Assembly: GCF_024599655.1 (NCBI RefSeq)
Contig: NZ_CP102247.1
Span: 3,038,001 to 3,102,000 of the forward strand
Source: Enterobacter asburiae
GTDB lineage: Bacteria > Pseudomonadota > Gammaproteobacteria > Enterobacterales > Enterobacteriaceae
Direction of reading: 5' to 3'
Length of the DNA stretch: 64,000 nucleotides
Every line of letters starts with the position of its first letter. Position 1 is the first letter of the stretch. Below, piece by piece: positions 45,904 through 54,280 of this stretch. The translations under genes and the position numbers were made by a program. The notes beneath the pieces were generated by a model. It did no database searches. It saw nothing but the letters and a program-made list of their open reading frames with translations, and had not been told where the DNA came from.

Positions 45904-46425
45904 TTACTTACGCTTTAAGCTGGCTAATACGGCAAATGGGTTTGGTTTTTGCGCTTCATCAGGCAGTTCCCCAAAGACCATGTCCGCCTCGGACACTTCA
46001 CAGTGTTCAGAATCATGCACCGGAACCACTGGCAAGGTGAGGATGATTTCATCTTCAACCAGAGCCAGAAGATCGATTTCACCGAATTCGTTAACCTCAA
46101 TCGGCTCATACGCTTCCGGGAGTGCTTCAGCCTGTTCGTCAGAACGAACCGGACTGAAACAATACGTTGTGTGAACATGCTGTACAAACGGTTTCCCGCA
46201 ACGCTGACACTCGAGCGTTACCGTCACCTTTGCATCACCGGTTAAAACGGCGAGACGCTGGTTGTCGATAGCGAACGACATGGAGCATTCTACATCACTG
46301 TCCACACTGACTACGGATTCGGCAATACGCTCAGCCTGATCGGAAGTATAGATACCTTCGTAATCGAGGCGTTTTTGAGCCGTACGAACCGGATCAAGAG
46401 TCAGGGGTAATTTTACCTTTTGCAT
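45904..46425 (-). CDS. yceD: YceD, DUF177 protein (large-subunit rRNA accumulation)
   Basis: 173-residue acidic protein, the length of E. coli YceD. A zinc-type CQRCGKPF motif lies near 75 and the C-terminus reads PNPFAVLASLKRK. Homologues in plants and bacteria affect 23S rRNA accumulation. First gene of yceD-rpmF-plsX-fabHDG. A consensus-like promoter lies only nine bases before its ATG and no Shine-Dalgarno is seen, so the message may be nearly leaderless from that promoter. Confidence 0.93.
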   Translation of the reverse strand: MQKVKLPLTLDPVRTAQKRLDYEGIYTSDQAERIAESVVSVDSDVECSMSFAIDNQRLAVLTGDAKVTVTLECQRCGKPFVQHVHTTYCFSPVRSDEQAEALPEAYEPIEVNEFGEIDLLALVEDEIILTLPVVPVHDSEHCEVSEADMVFGELPDEAQKPNPFAVLASLKRK

Positions 46426-46434
46426 AGGGCGCGC

Positions 46435-46463
46435 ATATTAACTTTGTAACGTCATAGAGTCAA
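46435..46463 (-). promoter_or_regulatory. Promoter of the yceD-rpmF-plsX-fab operon
   Basis: On the minus strand TTGACT (46463-46458), exactly 17 bases, TAATAT (46440-46435). The predicted transcription start near 46428 is about three bases before the yceD ATG at 46425. Confidence 0.7.
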
Positions 46464-46490
46464 AGAAAAAGGCAACCAGAGCTGCCTTTT
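46460..46490 (-). terminator. Hairpin with U tract just upstream of the yceD promoter
   Basis: On the minus strand AAAAGGCA pairs with TGCCTTTT (46490-46483 and 46474-46467), loop eight bases, followed by TTCTTTG. It would stop minus-strand transcription entering from yceF, or end a short RNA from this gap. E. coli has the small RNA SraB between yceF and yceD; whether this is its counterpart is uncertain. Confidence 0.5.
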
Positions 46491-46565
46491 GCCAATTATT
46501 CGCACACATTGCGGCCTGTAGTTTAAAATGGCTGGCATCGATACGCTATATCTGGTGATAAAAAT

Positions 46566-47150
46566 ATGCCAAATCTCGTCCTTGCTTCCACTTCTCCCTA
46601 CCGCCGAACGCTGCTGGAAAAACTCGGGATCCCGTTTGAATGCGCCGCGCCAGAGGTTGATGAGACGCCACAGCCGGGCGAGTCGCCGCGTCATCTGGTG
46701 ACGCGTCTTGCTAAGGAGAAAGCGCAGTCGCTGGCCGCACGCTATCCTTCGCATTTGATTATAGGCTCCGATCAGGTTTGCGTGCTGGACGGCGAAATCA
46801 CCGGCAAGCCCCATACGGAGCAGAACGCCTGCCAGCAGCTTCTGCGTGCGCGAGGCACGATCGTGACCTTTTATACGGGCCTGGCGCTCTATAACTCCGC
46901 CACCGGCCATCTGCAAACGGAGTGCGAGCCGTTCGACGTACACTTCCGCCATCTCAGCGAGCAAGAGATCGTGGATTATGTGCGTCGGGAACGACCGCTG
47001 AACTGTGCGGGGAGTTTTAAAAGTGAAGGCTTGGGGATTGCGCTGTTCGACAAGCTGGACGGTCGCGATCCCAACACGCTGGTGGGGTTACCGCTGATTG
47101 CCTTGTGTCAGATGTTAAGACGAGAAGAGTGTAATCCGCTGACCATGTGA
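46566..47150 (+). CDS. yceF: 7-methyl-GTP pyrophosphatase YceF (Maf family)
   Basis: House-cleaning nucleotide pyrophosphatase preferring m7GTP, 194 residues as in E. coli. Substrate-loop STSPYRRTLLEKL, catalytic IIGSDQVCVLDGEITGKP, and CAGSFKSEGLG are the Maf signatures. Divergent from yceD. Confidence 0.95.
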   Translation: MPNLVLASTSPYRRTLLEKLGIPFECAAPEVDETPQPGESPRHLVTRLAKEKAQSLAARYPSHLIIGSDQVCVLDGEITGKPHTEQNACQQLLRARGTIVTFYTGLALYNSATGHLQTECEPFDVHFRHLSEQEIVDYVRRERPLNCAGSFKSEGLGIALFDKLDGRDPNTLVGLPLIALCQMLRREECNPLTM

Positions 47151-47171
47151 CTGGGACGCTGCGGCCTGATG

Positions 47172-47204
47172 CCCTCACCCCGGCCCTCTCCCACAGGGAG
47201 AGGG
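47172..47204. repeat. Short dispersed GC-rich repeat after yceF
   Basis: CCCTCACCCCGGCCCTCTCCC followed by its complement GGGAGAGGG folds into a nine-bp perfect hairpin (47184-47192 with 47196-47204). The sequence resembles a short dispersed element common in Enterobacter and related genomes; copy number cannot be judged here, as no second copy was seen in the window. Confidence 0.5.
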
Positions 47205-47214
47205 AGCAAACATT

Positions 47215-47241
47215 AAAAACGGCAACATTCGTTGCCGTTTT
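47215..47241. terminator. Bidirectional terminator between yceF and rluC
   Basis: AAAACGGCAAC (47216-47226), loop ATTC, GTTGCCGTTTT (47231-47241). A and T runs on both sides let it end both convergent transcripts. Confidence 0.88.
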
Positions 47242-47250
47242 ACGTTTACC

Positions 47251-48198
47251 TTAGCCGCGCAGAACCTTAAGACAGCGTTTCAACTGCTCGTCCAGCGGCG
47301 CTTCAATACGGATGATTTCACCAGTGTTTGGATGGGTAAACTTCAGCGCTGCCGCGTGCAGGAACAGACGCGACAGTCCCGTCCCCGCCAGCTGCTTATC
47401 AAACTCGCGGTCGCCATAGCGGTCATCAAAGGCGATTGGGTGCCCTGCAAACTGCGTATGCACGCGGATCTGGTGGGTACGACCGGTCACCGGACTACAG
47501 CGCACCAGCGTGGCAAACTCATAGCGTTCTTCAACTTTAAAGCGCGTCTCAGACGGTTTCCCTTCCTGGCTCACGCGGACAATGCGTTCACCGCTTTGCA
47601 GAATGTTCTTCAGCAGCGGCGCCTGCACCACTTTTACATGGGACTGCCACTGACCGCGAACCAGCGCCAGGTAATCTTTCTGCATCCCTTTTTCACGCAG
47701 CTGTTCATGCAGAGAACGCAGCGCAGAACGCTTTTTCGCCACCAGCAGTACGCCTGAGGTGTCACGGTCAAGACGGTGCACCAGTTCAAGGAAGCGCGCT
47801 TCCGGGCGCAGGGCTCGCAGCCCTTCAATCACGCCGAAGCTCAGACCGCTACCGCCATGGACAGCCGTTCCTGACGGTTTATTGAGCACCAGAATGTGGT
47901 CATCTTCGTAAAGGATCACATCACTTAAGGCCGCCACTTTCTGTAGCTTCGGTGAAACGGTCTCTTCTTCACGTTCCGCAACGCGCACCGGCGGAATACG
48001 CACTTCATCGCCCGCCTCGAGTTTGTACTCGGGCTTCACGCGTTTTTTGTTAACCCGCACCTCGCCCTTGCGCAGGATGCGGTAAATCATGCTCTTTGGC
48101 ACACCTTTCAATTGGGTGCGCAAAAAGTTATCGATACGTTGCCCCGCGTCATCTTCGGCGATGGCAACCATTTTTACGGCTGGAGTCTCTGTTTTCAT
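47251..48198 (-). CDS. rluC: 23S rRNA pseudouridine synthase RluC
   Basis: Makes pseudouridines 955, 2504 and 2580 in 23S rRNA. 315 residues (319 in E. coli). The S4 RNA-binding domain (about 18-80, DNFLRTQLKGVPKSMIYRILRKGEV) precedes the RluA-family catalytic domain with the active-site aspartate in HRLDRDTSGVLLVAKK. Divergent from rne across a 572-base gap, as in E. coli. Confidence 0.95.
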   Translation of the reverse strand: MKTETPAVKMVAIAEDDAGQRIDNFLRTQLKGVPKSMIYRILRKGEVRVNKKRVKPEYKLEAGDEVRIPPVRVAEREEETVSPKLQKVAALSDVILYEDDHILVLNKPSGTAVHGGSGLSFGVIEGLRALRPEARFLELVHRLDRDTSGVLLVAKKRSALRSLHEQLREKGMQKDYLALVRGQWQSHVKVVQAPLLKNILQSGERIVRVSQEGKPSETRFKVEERYEFATLVRCSPVTGRTHQIRVHTQFAGHPIAFDDRYGDREFDKQLAGTGLSRLFLHAAALKFTHPNTGEIIRIEAPLDEQLKRCLKVLRG

Positions 48199-48373
48199 GG
48201 TTGGCGATTCTAAATATCGTCAGCCATTAGCGCCACTCATTTTTCTATGCTTATATTTACTTTTATCCGGCCAGCTCCCCGTTTCGCGCAACCGATTTGG
48301 TGGTTATTAAACCAATCGCCATTCTGAAGTGAAGAAACTGTGAGTAACCGGGTGATAATTGGTAAAAGTCATC

Positions 48374-48403
48374 TTGCTATAACCCGGCGAGCAGTGGAAT
48401 AAT
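48374..48403 (+). promoter_or_regulatory. Candidate rne p1 promoter
   Basis: TTGCTA (48374-48379), 18 bases, AATAAT (48398-48403). The predicted start near 48410 lies 361 bases before the rne ATG, the leader length known for E. coli p1. Confidence 0.6.
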
Positions 48404-48409
48404 GAGGCT

Positions 48410-48770
48410 GTTTTCCGTGTTAAATCCTGGTTAAGTAAGGATGTTGACGGAATGACCAATTTTGTCTGACCGATCATCCACGCAGCAATGGCGTAAGACG
48501 TATTGATCTTTCAGGCAGTTAGCGGGCTGCGGGTTGCAGTACTTCCCGGTATAAGGATTGTTCTCTGGAGAGTTCTACCCAGGCAATTCCCCTGATAATT
48601 GCGCTGTGTTTCCGTATGAAATACAGGCAACCGACACTCTGCGCCTCTTAAGCGAGCGACAACCGTGAGGTTGGCGACGTGAACAGACACGAGGCCATCG
48701 GTTCATACCCCGGAAAGCGTCACCTTGCCCGCAGCTTTGTCGTCAATGTAAGAATAACGAGTAAGTTACG
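48410..48770 (+). ncRNA. rne 5' leader (RNase E autoregulatory element)
   Basis: The 572-base gap 48199-48770 is mostly this structured leader. Its distal part (GCGACAACCGTGAGGTTGGC at 48656-48675, and onward) matches the hairpin-2 region of the E. coli rne leader, through which RNase E binds and destabilises its own mRNA (Rfam rne5 type). The remaining 200 bases next to rluC hold its own upstream sequence, for which no clear promoter was picked. Confidence 0.75.
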
Positions 48771-51700
48771 ATGAAAAGAATGTTAATCAACGCAACTCAA
48801 CAAGAAGAGTTGCGTGTCGCCCTTGTGGATGGGCAGCGCCTGTACGATCTGGATATCGAAAGTCCTGGACACGAACAGAAAAAAGCGAACATTTACAAAG
48901 GTAAAATCACCCGCATTGAACCAAGCCTTGAAGCTGCATTTGTCGATTACGGTGCTGAGCGTCATGGTTTTCTCCCTCTGAAAGAAATCGCCCGCGAATA
49001 TTTCCCTGCAAACTACAACGCCCATGGCCGCCCAAACATCAAAGATGTTCTGCGTGAAGGTCAGGAAGTTATCGTTCAGATTGATAAAGAAGAGCGTGGC
49101 AACAAAGGTGCCGCACTGACCACCTTTATCAGCCTGGCAGGGAGCTATCTGGTTCTGATGCCTAACAACCCGCGTGCGGGTGGCATCTCTCGCCGTATCG
49201 AAGGTGATGACCGTACCGAGCTGAAAGAAGCGCTGGCAAGCCTCGAACTGCCTGATGGCATGGGGCTTATCGTGCGTACCGCAGGCGTAGGCAAATCAGC
49301 CGAAGCGCTGCAATGGGACCTGAGCTTCCGTCTGAAGCACTGGGAAGCCATTCAGAAAGCTGCGGAAAGCCGCCCTGCTCCGTTCCTGATCCACCAGGAA
49401 AGCAACGTTATCGTGCGTGCCTTCCGTGATTACCTGCGTCAGGACATCGGTGAGATTTTGATCGATAACCCGAAAGTGCTTGAGCTGGCGCGCCAGCACA
49501 TCGCCGCGCTGGGTCGTCCGGATTTCACCAGCAAAATTAAACTGTACACCGGTGAAATCCCGCTGTTCAGCCACTATCAGATCGAATCCCAGATTGAGTC
49601 CGCCTTCCAGCGTGAAGTGCGTCTGCCTTCCGGCGGTTCTATCGTTATCGATACCACTGAAGCGCTGACCGCTATCGACATCAACTCCGCGCGTGCAACG
49701 CGCGGCGGTGATATCGAAGAGACCGCCTACAACACGAACCTCGAAGCCGCTGATGAAATCGCCCGCCAGCTCCGCCTGCGCGACCTGGGTGGTCTGATTG
49801 TTATCGACTTCATCGACATGACCCCTGTTCGTCACCAGCGTGCGGTTGAAAACCGCCTGCGCGAAGCGGTGCGTCAGGACAGGGCGCGTATCCAGATTAG
49901 CCATATCTCACGCTTTGGCCTGCTGGAGATGTCCCGTCAGCGTCTGAGCCCGTCTCTCGGCGAGTCCAGCCATCACGTTTGTCCGCGCTGCTCCGGCACC
50001 GGTACCGTGCGTGATAACGAATCTCTGTCTCTCTCCATTCTGCGTCTGATTGAAGAAGAAGCGCTGAAAGAGAACACCAAAGAGGTTCACGCCATTGTGC
50101 CGGTTCCCGTTGCCTCTTACCTGCTTAACGAAAAACGTGCAGCGGTAAGTGCCATTGAAGCGCGTCAGGGCGGCGTTCGCTGCATCATCGTGCCAAACGA
50201 CCAGATGCAGACCCCGCACTATCACGTACTGCGCGTGCGTAAGGGCGAAGAGACGACCACCCTCAGCTACCTGCTGCCGAAGCTGCATGAAGAAGAGATG
50301 GCCCTGCCTTCCGATGAAGAGCCTGCAGAGCGTAAACTGCCAGAGCAGCCTGCGTTAGCGACCTTCATCATGCCAGAAGCGCCACCGGAAGCAGCTCTGG
50401 AAAAACCTGCCGCCAAACCTGAAGCGAAGAAACCAGAAGCAGCGGCAGCGAAAGCCCAGCCGTCGCAACCGGGTCTGCTGAGCCGCTTCTTTGGCGCGCT
50501 GAAGAAGATGTTTGCTGAAGAAGAAGTTCAGCCAGAGCAGCCGAAAGAAGAGCCTAAAGCGGCCAAACCGGAGCGTCAGCAGGATCGTCGCAAGCGTCAA
50601 AACAACCGCCGCGATCGTAACGACCGCAGCGACCGTAATGACCGTAATGACCGCAGCGAGCGTCGTGACAACCGTGACAATCGCTCTGAGAATGGCGAAG
50701 GCCGTGAGCAACGCGAAGACAACCGCCGCAACCGTCGCGAGAAACAACAGCCGAATGTTGAAGATCGCGAAATTCGCCAGCAGGCGGGCGATGAGTCTGA
50801 GAAGAGCAAACAGCGTGATGATCAGCAGCCGCGCCGTGAACGCAACCGTCGTCGTAACGACGAGAAGCGTCAGGCACAGCAGGAAGTCAAAAACCTGAAC
50901 CGCGAAGAGCCTGTTGAACAGCAGGACGGCGAGCAGGAAGAACGTACTCAGGTTATGCCGCGTCGTAAGCAGCGCCAGCTTGCTCAGAAAGTTCGCTTCG
51001 CCTCTGAAGCAACCGAAGAGTCAGCCGTTGTCGCGGTTGAAACCAGCGAGAGCACAACCGGTACGCAGCTGGCGAAAGTTGATCTGCCAGCGGTCGTTGA
51101 AAACAACGTTGAGCAGGATGATAACGGTGAAAACCGTGATAACGCCGGTATGCCGCGCCGTTCACGCCGTTCTCCACGTCATCTGCGCGTCAGCGGGCAG
51201 CGCCGTCGTCGCTATCGTGACGAGCGTTACCCTACTCAGTCGCCAATGCCGCTGACCATTGCCTGTGCTTCACCAGAAATGGCCTCCGGTAAGGTCTGGA
51301 TCCGCTACCCGGTTGCTCGCCCGGAGCAGGTTGTTGAAGAACAGCCTGTAACCGAAGAGGTGATTGCACCTGCAGCAGCAGCGGTAGAAGACGTCGTGAC
51401 TGAAGCGGCAACCGTGGTTGAACCTCAGGTTGTTGAAACGGAAGCACCTCACGCAGTGGAAGTTGAAACCACCCATCCAGAAGTGATTGCCGCGCCGGTT
51501 GATGCCGTACCGCAGCTTATCGCCGAAGAAGATGCCGTGGTGGCTGAGGAAGTCGCTGAAGAGGCTGAACCTGTAGCCGCAGTGGAAGACACCGCCGAAA
51601 CCCTGATTGAAACCACCACTGAAGAAGTTGTTCAGGACGTTGAGATTGAAGTTGAACCGGTTGTTGAAGAAGCGAAAGCGCCTGAGGTGAAACCTGAGCC

Positions 51701-51902
51701 GGTTGTTTCTGCGCCAGCCGCTGCCCACGTGGCGACAGCACCAATGACGCGCGCCCCGGCGCCGGATTATGTGCCAGAAGCCCCGCGTCACAGTGACTGG
51801 GTACGCCCGGCGTTCAGCTTCGACGGTAAAGGCGCTGCAGGCGGCCACAGTGCAACGCATCAGGCGACTGCACCGGCAACGCGTCCGCAGTCTGTCGAAT
51901 AA
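48771..51902 (+). CDS. rne: Ribonuclease E
   Basis: Essential endoribonuclease and scaffold of the RNA degradosome; 1043 residues (1061 in E. coli). Catalytic half 1-529: S1 domain (about 38-119), DNase-like domain with D303 (ALTAIDINSARAT) and D346 (VIDFIDM), and the zinc-link CPRC (404-407). Then membrane-targeting segment near 565-585 (GLLSRFFGALKKMF), arginine-rich RNA-binding region (about 600-710, repeated RNDRSD/RNDRNDRSE units), the RhlB-binding region, enolase and PNPase sites, ending ATRPQSVE. The acidic C-terminal linker differs most from E. coli. Confidence 0.97.
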   Translation: MKRMLINATQQEELRVALVDGQRLYDLDIESPGHEQKKANIYKGKITRIEPSLEAAFVDYGAERHGFLPLKEIAREYFPANYNAHGRPNIKDVLREGQEVIVQIDKEERGNKGAALTTFISLAGSYLVLMPNNPRAGGISRRIEGDDRTELKEALASLELPDGMGLIVRTAGVGKSAEALQWDLSFRLKHWEAIQKAAESRPAPFLIHQESNVIVRAFRDYLRQDIGEILIDNPKVLELARQHIAALGRPDFTSKIKLYTGEIPLFSHYQIESQIESAFQREVRLPSGGSIVIDTTEALTAIDINSARATRGGDIEETAYNTNLEAADEIARQLRLRDLGGLIVIDFIDMTPVRHQRAVENRLREAVRQDRARIQISHISRFGLLEMSRQRLSPSLGESSHHVCPRCSGTGTVRDNESLSLSILRLIEEEALKENTKEVHAIVPVPVASYLLNEKRAAVSAIEARQGGVRCIIVPNDQMQTPHYHVLRVRKGEETTTLSYLLPKLHEEEMALPSDEEPAERKLPEQPALATFIMPEAPPEAALEKPAAKPEAKKPEAAAAKAQPSQPGLLSRFFGALKKMFAEEEVQPEQPKEEPKAAKPERQQDRRKRQNNRRDRNDRSDRNDRNDRSERRDNRDNRSENGEGREQREDNRRNRREKQQPNVEDREIRQQAGDESEKSKQRDDQQPRRERNRRRNDEKRQAQQEVKNLNREEPVEQQDGEQEERTQVMPRRKQRQLAQKVRFASEATEESAVVAVETSESTTGTQLAKVDLPAVVENNVEQDDNGENRDNAGMPRRSRRSPRHLRVSGQRRRRYRDERYPTQSPMPLTIACASPEMASGKVWIRYPVARPEQVVEEQPVTEEVIAPAAAAVEDVVTEAATVVEPQVVETEAPHAVEVETTHPEVIAAPVDAVPQLIAEEDAVVAEEVAEEAEPVAAVEDTAETLIETTTEEVVQDVEIEVEPVVEEAKAPEVKPEPVVSAPAAAHVATAPMTRAPAPDYVPEAPRHSDWVRPAFSFDGKGAAGGHSATHQATAPATRPQSVE

Positions 51903-51915
51903 CGACGCTGAAAGT

Positions 51916-51945
51916 AAAAAGCCGACCTTAGGGTCGGCTTTTTTT
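51916..51945. terminator. Terminator after rne, convergent with the LysR gene
   Basis: GCCGACC (51921-51927), loop TTAG, GGTCGGC (51932-51938) and seven T residues. An A run on the left gives the same for the LysR transcript, whose stop lies at 51944, inside the T run. Confidence 0.9.
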
Positions 51946-52882
51946 ATGGCTGTTGCACGGGCTTTCTCATCCCGGTGACCTCCGGCATGACCTGCCGCAT
52001 CAACTCCAGAAAACGCCGCAAACGGGCCGGGTAATAGCGGGACCAGGGATAAACCAGATGCACCGGTAACGCCGCTGGCTGCCAGTCTGGCAGCAAATGC
52101 ACAAGTCGCCCTTCCCGAATATCATCCTGTACCGTCCAGCTGGATACCACCGCCACGCCAAGGCCGGTGAGCGCCGTGTTGCGTGCGACATACAGGCTAT
52201 CGGTGCTGAGGCGTGGGGTAATCGCCACTCGCGCGGTGGCAGGTGATGCATCGTGAAAAAGCTCCACATGGCGCTGGTAGAAAGAGCTAATCGCTATCCA
52301 GGGAAACTGCTGCAAATCCTCCGGCGCGGTAACCGTTGGAAAACGGGCCAGCAGCGCCGGAGAAGCCACCACCGAGCGCGGCACTTCCGCCAGCAGCACG
52401 GATACGGTCGCCGGATCGACCTCCACGCCCACCCGAATAGCACAGTCAAGGTTGTCGCCGAGGAAGTCCGCCGACCGATCGTTGAGCATCCACTCAATCG
52501 AAAGCTGCGGATAGCGTTGCAAAAATTCGGTTACGGGTTTCAGAAGCTGGTCCTGACCAAACGCGTGGGGTGCCCGCACCCTCAGCACGCCAACGGGCTC
52601 ATCTTCCGTCTGCCCCACCTCATCTTCCAGCGCCAGCCAGCTGTCAATCACCCGACGGGCGTGCTGATAGCAGCGCTCGCCGTCATCCGTCAGCCGCGTC
52701 GTGTGGGTGGTGCGCAATATCAGGCGCACGCCCAGCATGGTCTCCAGAGACTGTAACCGTCTGCTCACCGTGGCCTGGGTGGTGGCCAGCTGCCGCGCCG
52801 CCGCAGAGAGGGAACCCGCCTCCACTATCCGGACAAACGTCCGCATCAACTCGACCCTGTCTATACGCTCAGCTCTTTTCAT
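51944..52882 (-). CDS. LysR-family transcriptional regulator
   Basis: 312-residue LysR regulator, unrecognised by name. The N-terminal helix-turn-helix reads MRTFVRIVEAGSLSAAARQLATTQATVSRRLQSLE; the substrate-binding domain follows from about residue 90, of the CrgA/DmlR-like subgroup by its QLSIEWMLNDRSADF pattern. The start ATG 52882 (MKRAERIDRVELM) is preferred to a GTG at 52924 because the latter reads through a perfect palindrome. Divergent from an MFS exporter gene, so likely its regulator. The pair is absent between rne and flgL in E. coli K-12. Confidence 0.88.
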   Translation of the reverse strand: MKRAERIDRVELMRTFVRIVEAGSLSAAARQLATTQATVSRRLQSLETMLGVRLILRTTHTTRLTDDGERCYQHARRVIDSWLALEDEVGQTEDEPVGVLRVRAPHAFGQDQLLKPVTEFLQRYPQLSIEWMLNDRSADFLGDNLDCAIRVGVEVDPATVSVLLAEVPRSVVASPALLARFPTVTAPEDLQQFPWIAISSFYQRHVELFHDASPATARVAITPRLSTDSLYVARNTALTGLGVAVVSSWTVQDDIREGRLVHLLPDWQPAALPVHLVYPWSRYYPARLRRFLELMRQVMPEVTGMRKPVQQP

Positions 52883-52892
52883 CGCATTTTCA

Positions 52893-52913
52893 CTTATACG
52901 TCCAACGTATAAG
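52893..52913. promoter_or_regulatory. Perfect palindromic operator between the LysR and MFS genes
   Basis: CTTATACGT and ACGTATAAG are perfect nine-base inverted arms around a CCA centre. LysR proteins bind dyads built on T-N11-A, which this contains. It lies 10 bases before the LysR start and 78 before the MFS start. Confidence 0.7.
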
Positions 52914-52991
52914 CGTTTTACCACCGGGCCCGCTACCGTCGCAAGGCGTACTGATAAAAAATAGCCTCACACGACGAATGAGGAACATCTT

Positions 52992-54206
52992 ATGAACACA
53001 ACAACCGCCGCCCATGCCGTGAGCCGCTGGGTAATCTTAATGCTGGCGATAGGTGCAGGTTTCAGCGTGGCATCTATCTATTATGCCCAGCCTCTGCTGC
53101 CGCTTATGGGTGCAGACCTTCACCTGAGTATCGAAGGCATGGGCCTGGTCCCGACGCTCACCCAGGCGGGATATGCCCTGGGGATCCTGTTCCTGCTACC
53201 GCTCGGCGATCGCCACGACCGCAGGACGTTAATACTGATAAAGAGTGCGGCGCTGGCGCTGTTTCTTCTCGGCTGTAGCCTGACCGGGCAGATACATTCT
53301 CTGCTGCTGGCAAGCCTGCTCATCGGCATGGCCGCCACCATGGCACAGGACATCGTCCCTGCCGCGGCCATCCTTGCGCCGGAAGGTAAACAGGGGAAAA
53401 CCGTGGGTACGGTAATGACCGGGCTGCTGATGGGTATCTTATTATCCAGAACCGTGAGCGGCATGGTGGGCGAAGCGTTTGGCTGGCGCGTCATGTACCA
53501 GCTGGCGGCGGCGAGCATTGCATTCATCGGGGTGATGATGTGGTTTGTGCTTCCCCGTTTTGCCATTCATTCCACGCTGAGCTACCCGGCGCTGATGCGC
53601 TCAATGGAACATCTGTGGCGTCGCTATCCGGCGCTGCGCCGTGCGGCGCTGGCTCAGGGCTTCCTGTCGATTGCCTTTAGCGCCTTCTGGTCTACGCTTG
53701 CGGTCATGCTGCTTGAACGCTATCACCTGGGTAGTGCCGTAGCGGGTGGTTTTGGTATTGCAGGTGCCGCCGGTGCGTTAGCTGCCCCGCTGGCAGGAGG
53801 TCTGGCGGACAAACTCGGCGCAGGAAAAGTCACGCAGCTTGGTGCAGTTCTTGTGACCGTCTCATTCGCTCTGATGTTCCTGATGCCCGCGTTGGGCGTT
53901 CATGGACAGCTGATGCTGATCGCCGTCTCCGCCGTTGGGTTCGACCTGGGTCTGCAGTCCAGCCTGGTCGCTCACCAGAACCTGGTTTACAGCCTTGAAC
54001 CGCAGGCGCGGGGGCGTCTCAATGCCCTGCTCTTTACGGTGGTCTTTATCGGGATGGCGCTGGGTTCCGCGTTAGGCAGCAATATCTACTCGCTGGCTGG
54101 CTGGACGGGCGTGGTCGCGCTGGCGACAGTCTGTGGGGTCATTGCGCTGGCAATCCGTCTGATAGAAAGCGCACGTGTCGCCTCCGTACCGGCGGAAGTT
54201 GCATAA
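52992..54206 (+). CDS. MFS transporter (drug:H+ antiporter type)
   Basis: 404 residues with 12 predicted helices. The motif-A loop between helices 2 and 3 is GDRHDRRTLIL. The sequence ILLSRTVSGMVGEAFGWR in helix 5 resembles the antiporter motif of DHA1 efflux pumps. Substrate unknown. AGGA precedes ATG 52992. The divergent LysR gene and palindrome suggest control by an exported or related compound. The stop is 6 bases before the flgL terminator hairpin. Confidence 0.88.
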   Translation: MNTTTAAHAVSRWVILMLAIGAGFSVASIYYAQPLLPLMGADLHLSIEGMGLVPTLTQAGYALGILFLLPLGDRHDRRTLILIKSAALALFLLGCSLTGQIHSLLLASLLIGMAATMAQDIVPAAAILAPEGKQGKTVGTVMTGLLMGILLSRTVSGMVGEAFGWRVMYQLAAASIAFIGVMMWFVLPRFAIHSTLSYPALMRSMEHLWRRYPALRRAALAQGFLSIAFSAFWSTLAVMLLERYHLGSAVAGGFGIAGAAGALAAPLAGGLADKLGAGKVTQLGAVLVTVSFALMFLMPALGVHGQLMLIAVSAVGFDLGLQSSLVAHQNLVYSLEPQARGRLNALLFTVVFIGMALGSALGSNIYSLAGWTGVVALATVCGVIALAIRLIESARVASVPAEVA

Positions 54207-54235
54207 AAAAATGCCCAATCCAGACGGATTGGGCA
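54205..54235 (-). terminator. Terminator after flgL
   Basis: TGCCCAATCC (54212-54221), loop AGAC, GGATTGGGCA (54226-54235); the A run 54205-54211 is the U tract on the minus strand. It overlaps the last base pairs of the convergent MFS gene. Confidence 0.85.
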
Positions 54236-54280
54236 GTAAAACATGCCCAGTTTCAAGACATGTTCCAAGAGGTCAAGATG

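Noticed and set aside
47160..47241. Small CRISPR-like or phage attachment structure after yceF
   Set aside because: Only one copy each of two different hairpins; no repeat-spacer pattern or integrase.
50554..50877. Minus-strand frames opposite the RNase E arginine-rich region
   Set aside because: They arise from the repetitive codons of rne and are low-complexity shadows.
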